Below, in pieces: positions 63,826 through 64,000 of a stretch of DNA of 64,000 nt; the first letter of the stretch is position 1; the number at the start of each line of letters is the position of its first letter. This stretch comes from Chloroflexota bacterium. Its GTDB lineage: Bacteria > Chloroflexota > Anaerolineae > Anaerolineales > Villigracilaceae. The stretch covers positions 107,126 through 171,125 of the forward strand of contig JACRPQ010000009.1 in the NCBI GenBank assembly GCA_016223135.1, read 5' to 3'. A model generated the notes under the pieces. The model made no database searches, had not been told where the DNA came from, and saw only the letters and a list, made by a program, of their open reading frames with translations. A program made the position numbers and the translations under genes.

Positions 63826-64000
63826 TTGAAAGTGCAAACGTAAAGGCGTACACACGTACACAGGTTGTAAGACCTGTTAAACTCGTACCCGTTCGAGAAT
63901 CTGGAAAAGTTGTAACAGGTTTGCACATTAACAATTTCATATCATAGATGCTGTCCCATAATCAGTGTGGGTCGTTTTCGCCACTGGAGCAGGAGGAGCG

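Overview
The window looks like a chromosomal segment of a monoderm, Anaerolineae-type Chloroflexota. This rests on four things: many lipoproteins with Pro/Thr-rich linkers after the lipobox, GC-rich coding with Chloroflexota-style families (PrsW, DUF3048, DUF4874/DUF4832, RodZ-like), scattered short palindromic repeats, and a repeated promoter style with a -10 box 6-8 nt before the start codon (probable leaderless mRNAs). No rRNA, plasmid or phage module was seen. The taxonomic call is inference.

Layout. 0-7.2 kb: fragment of a glutamine-amidotransferase-like protein, M42 peptidase, sugar-type ABC binding lipoprotein, NYN/OST-HTH protein, CARDB-like lipoprotein, FAD oxidoreductase, glutaredoxin, tRNA-Arg. 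7.4-15.2 kb: PrsW protease and a 1940-residue multi-pass zinc-ribbon membrane protein. 15.2-16.2 kb: a gene-free graveyard of nested palindromic elements. 16.2-19.4 kb: MoxR ATPase, DUF58 protein, metallo-beta-lactamase. 19.4-28.7 kb: a defence locus, hsdM-hsdS-RAYT transposase-DUF262/DUF1524-hsdR, colonised by a palindrome (arms GACCCTAAAGGTCT). 28.8-37 kb, mostly minus strand: tRNA-Val, LysM/M23 peptidase, MFS, SRAP, histidine kinase, selB, coiled-coil protein. 37.1-40.7 kb: three membrane proteins related to complex I antiporter subunits. 40.8-42.6 kb: DUF3048 lipoprotein and a zinc-ribbon protein. 42.8-47.5 kb: an IclR-flavin-barrel fusion with a 42-bp operator-like palindrome, then ABC permease, DUF4874/4832 lipoprotein and NMT1-type binding lipoprotein. 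47.5-48 kb: tRNA-Glu and a tandem array of its 3' end plus terminator. 48-52.3 kb: lepB, YgiT finger, phosphatase, HExxH lipoprotein. 52.4-58.5 kb: methylmalonyl-CoA mutase large subunit, CYTH protein, rplI, double-HTH RodZ-like protein, rimO. 58.8-63.9 kb: CopD-like, TPR, murJ, zinc-ribbon protein, quinone oxidoreductase, small hypothetical.

The most unusual part is the type I restriction locus. A REP-associated tyrosine transposase sits between hsdS and the distal genes. The GACCCTAAAGGTCT palindrome lies on both sides of it, inside its own reading frame, in frame three times in hsdM and in frame twice in hsdR. The 3' end of hsdM has been amplified as about 128-bp units each carrying the palindrome, displacing the apparent ancestral C-terminus into another frame. 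A second palindrome family has inserted in frame in rimO.
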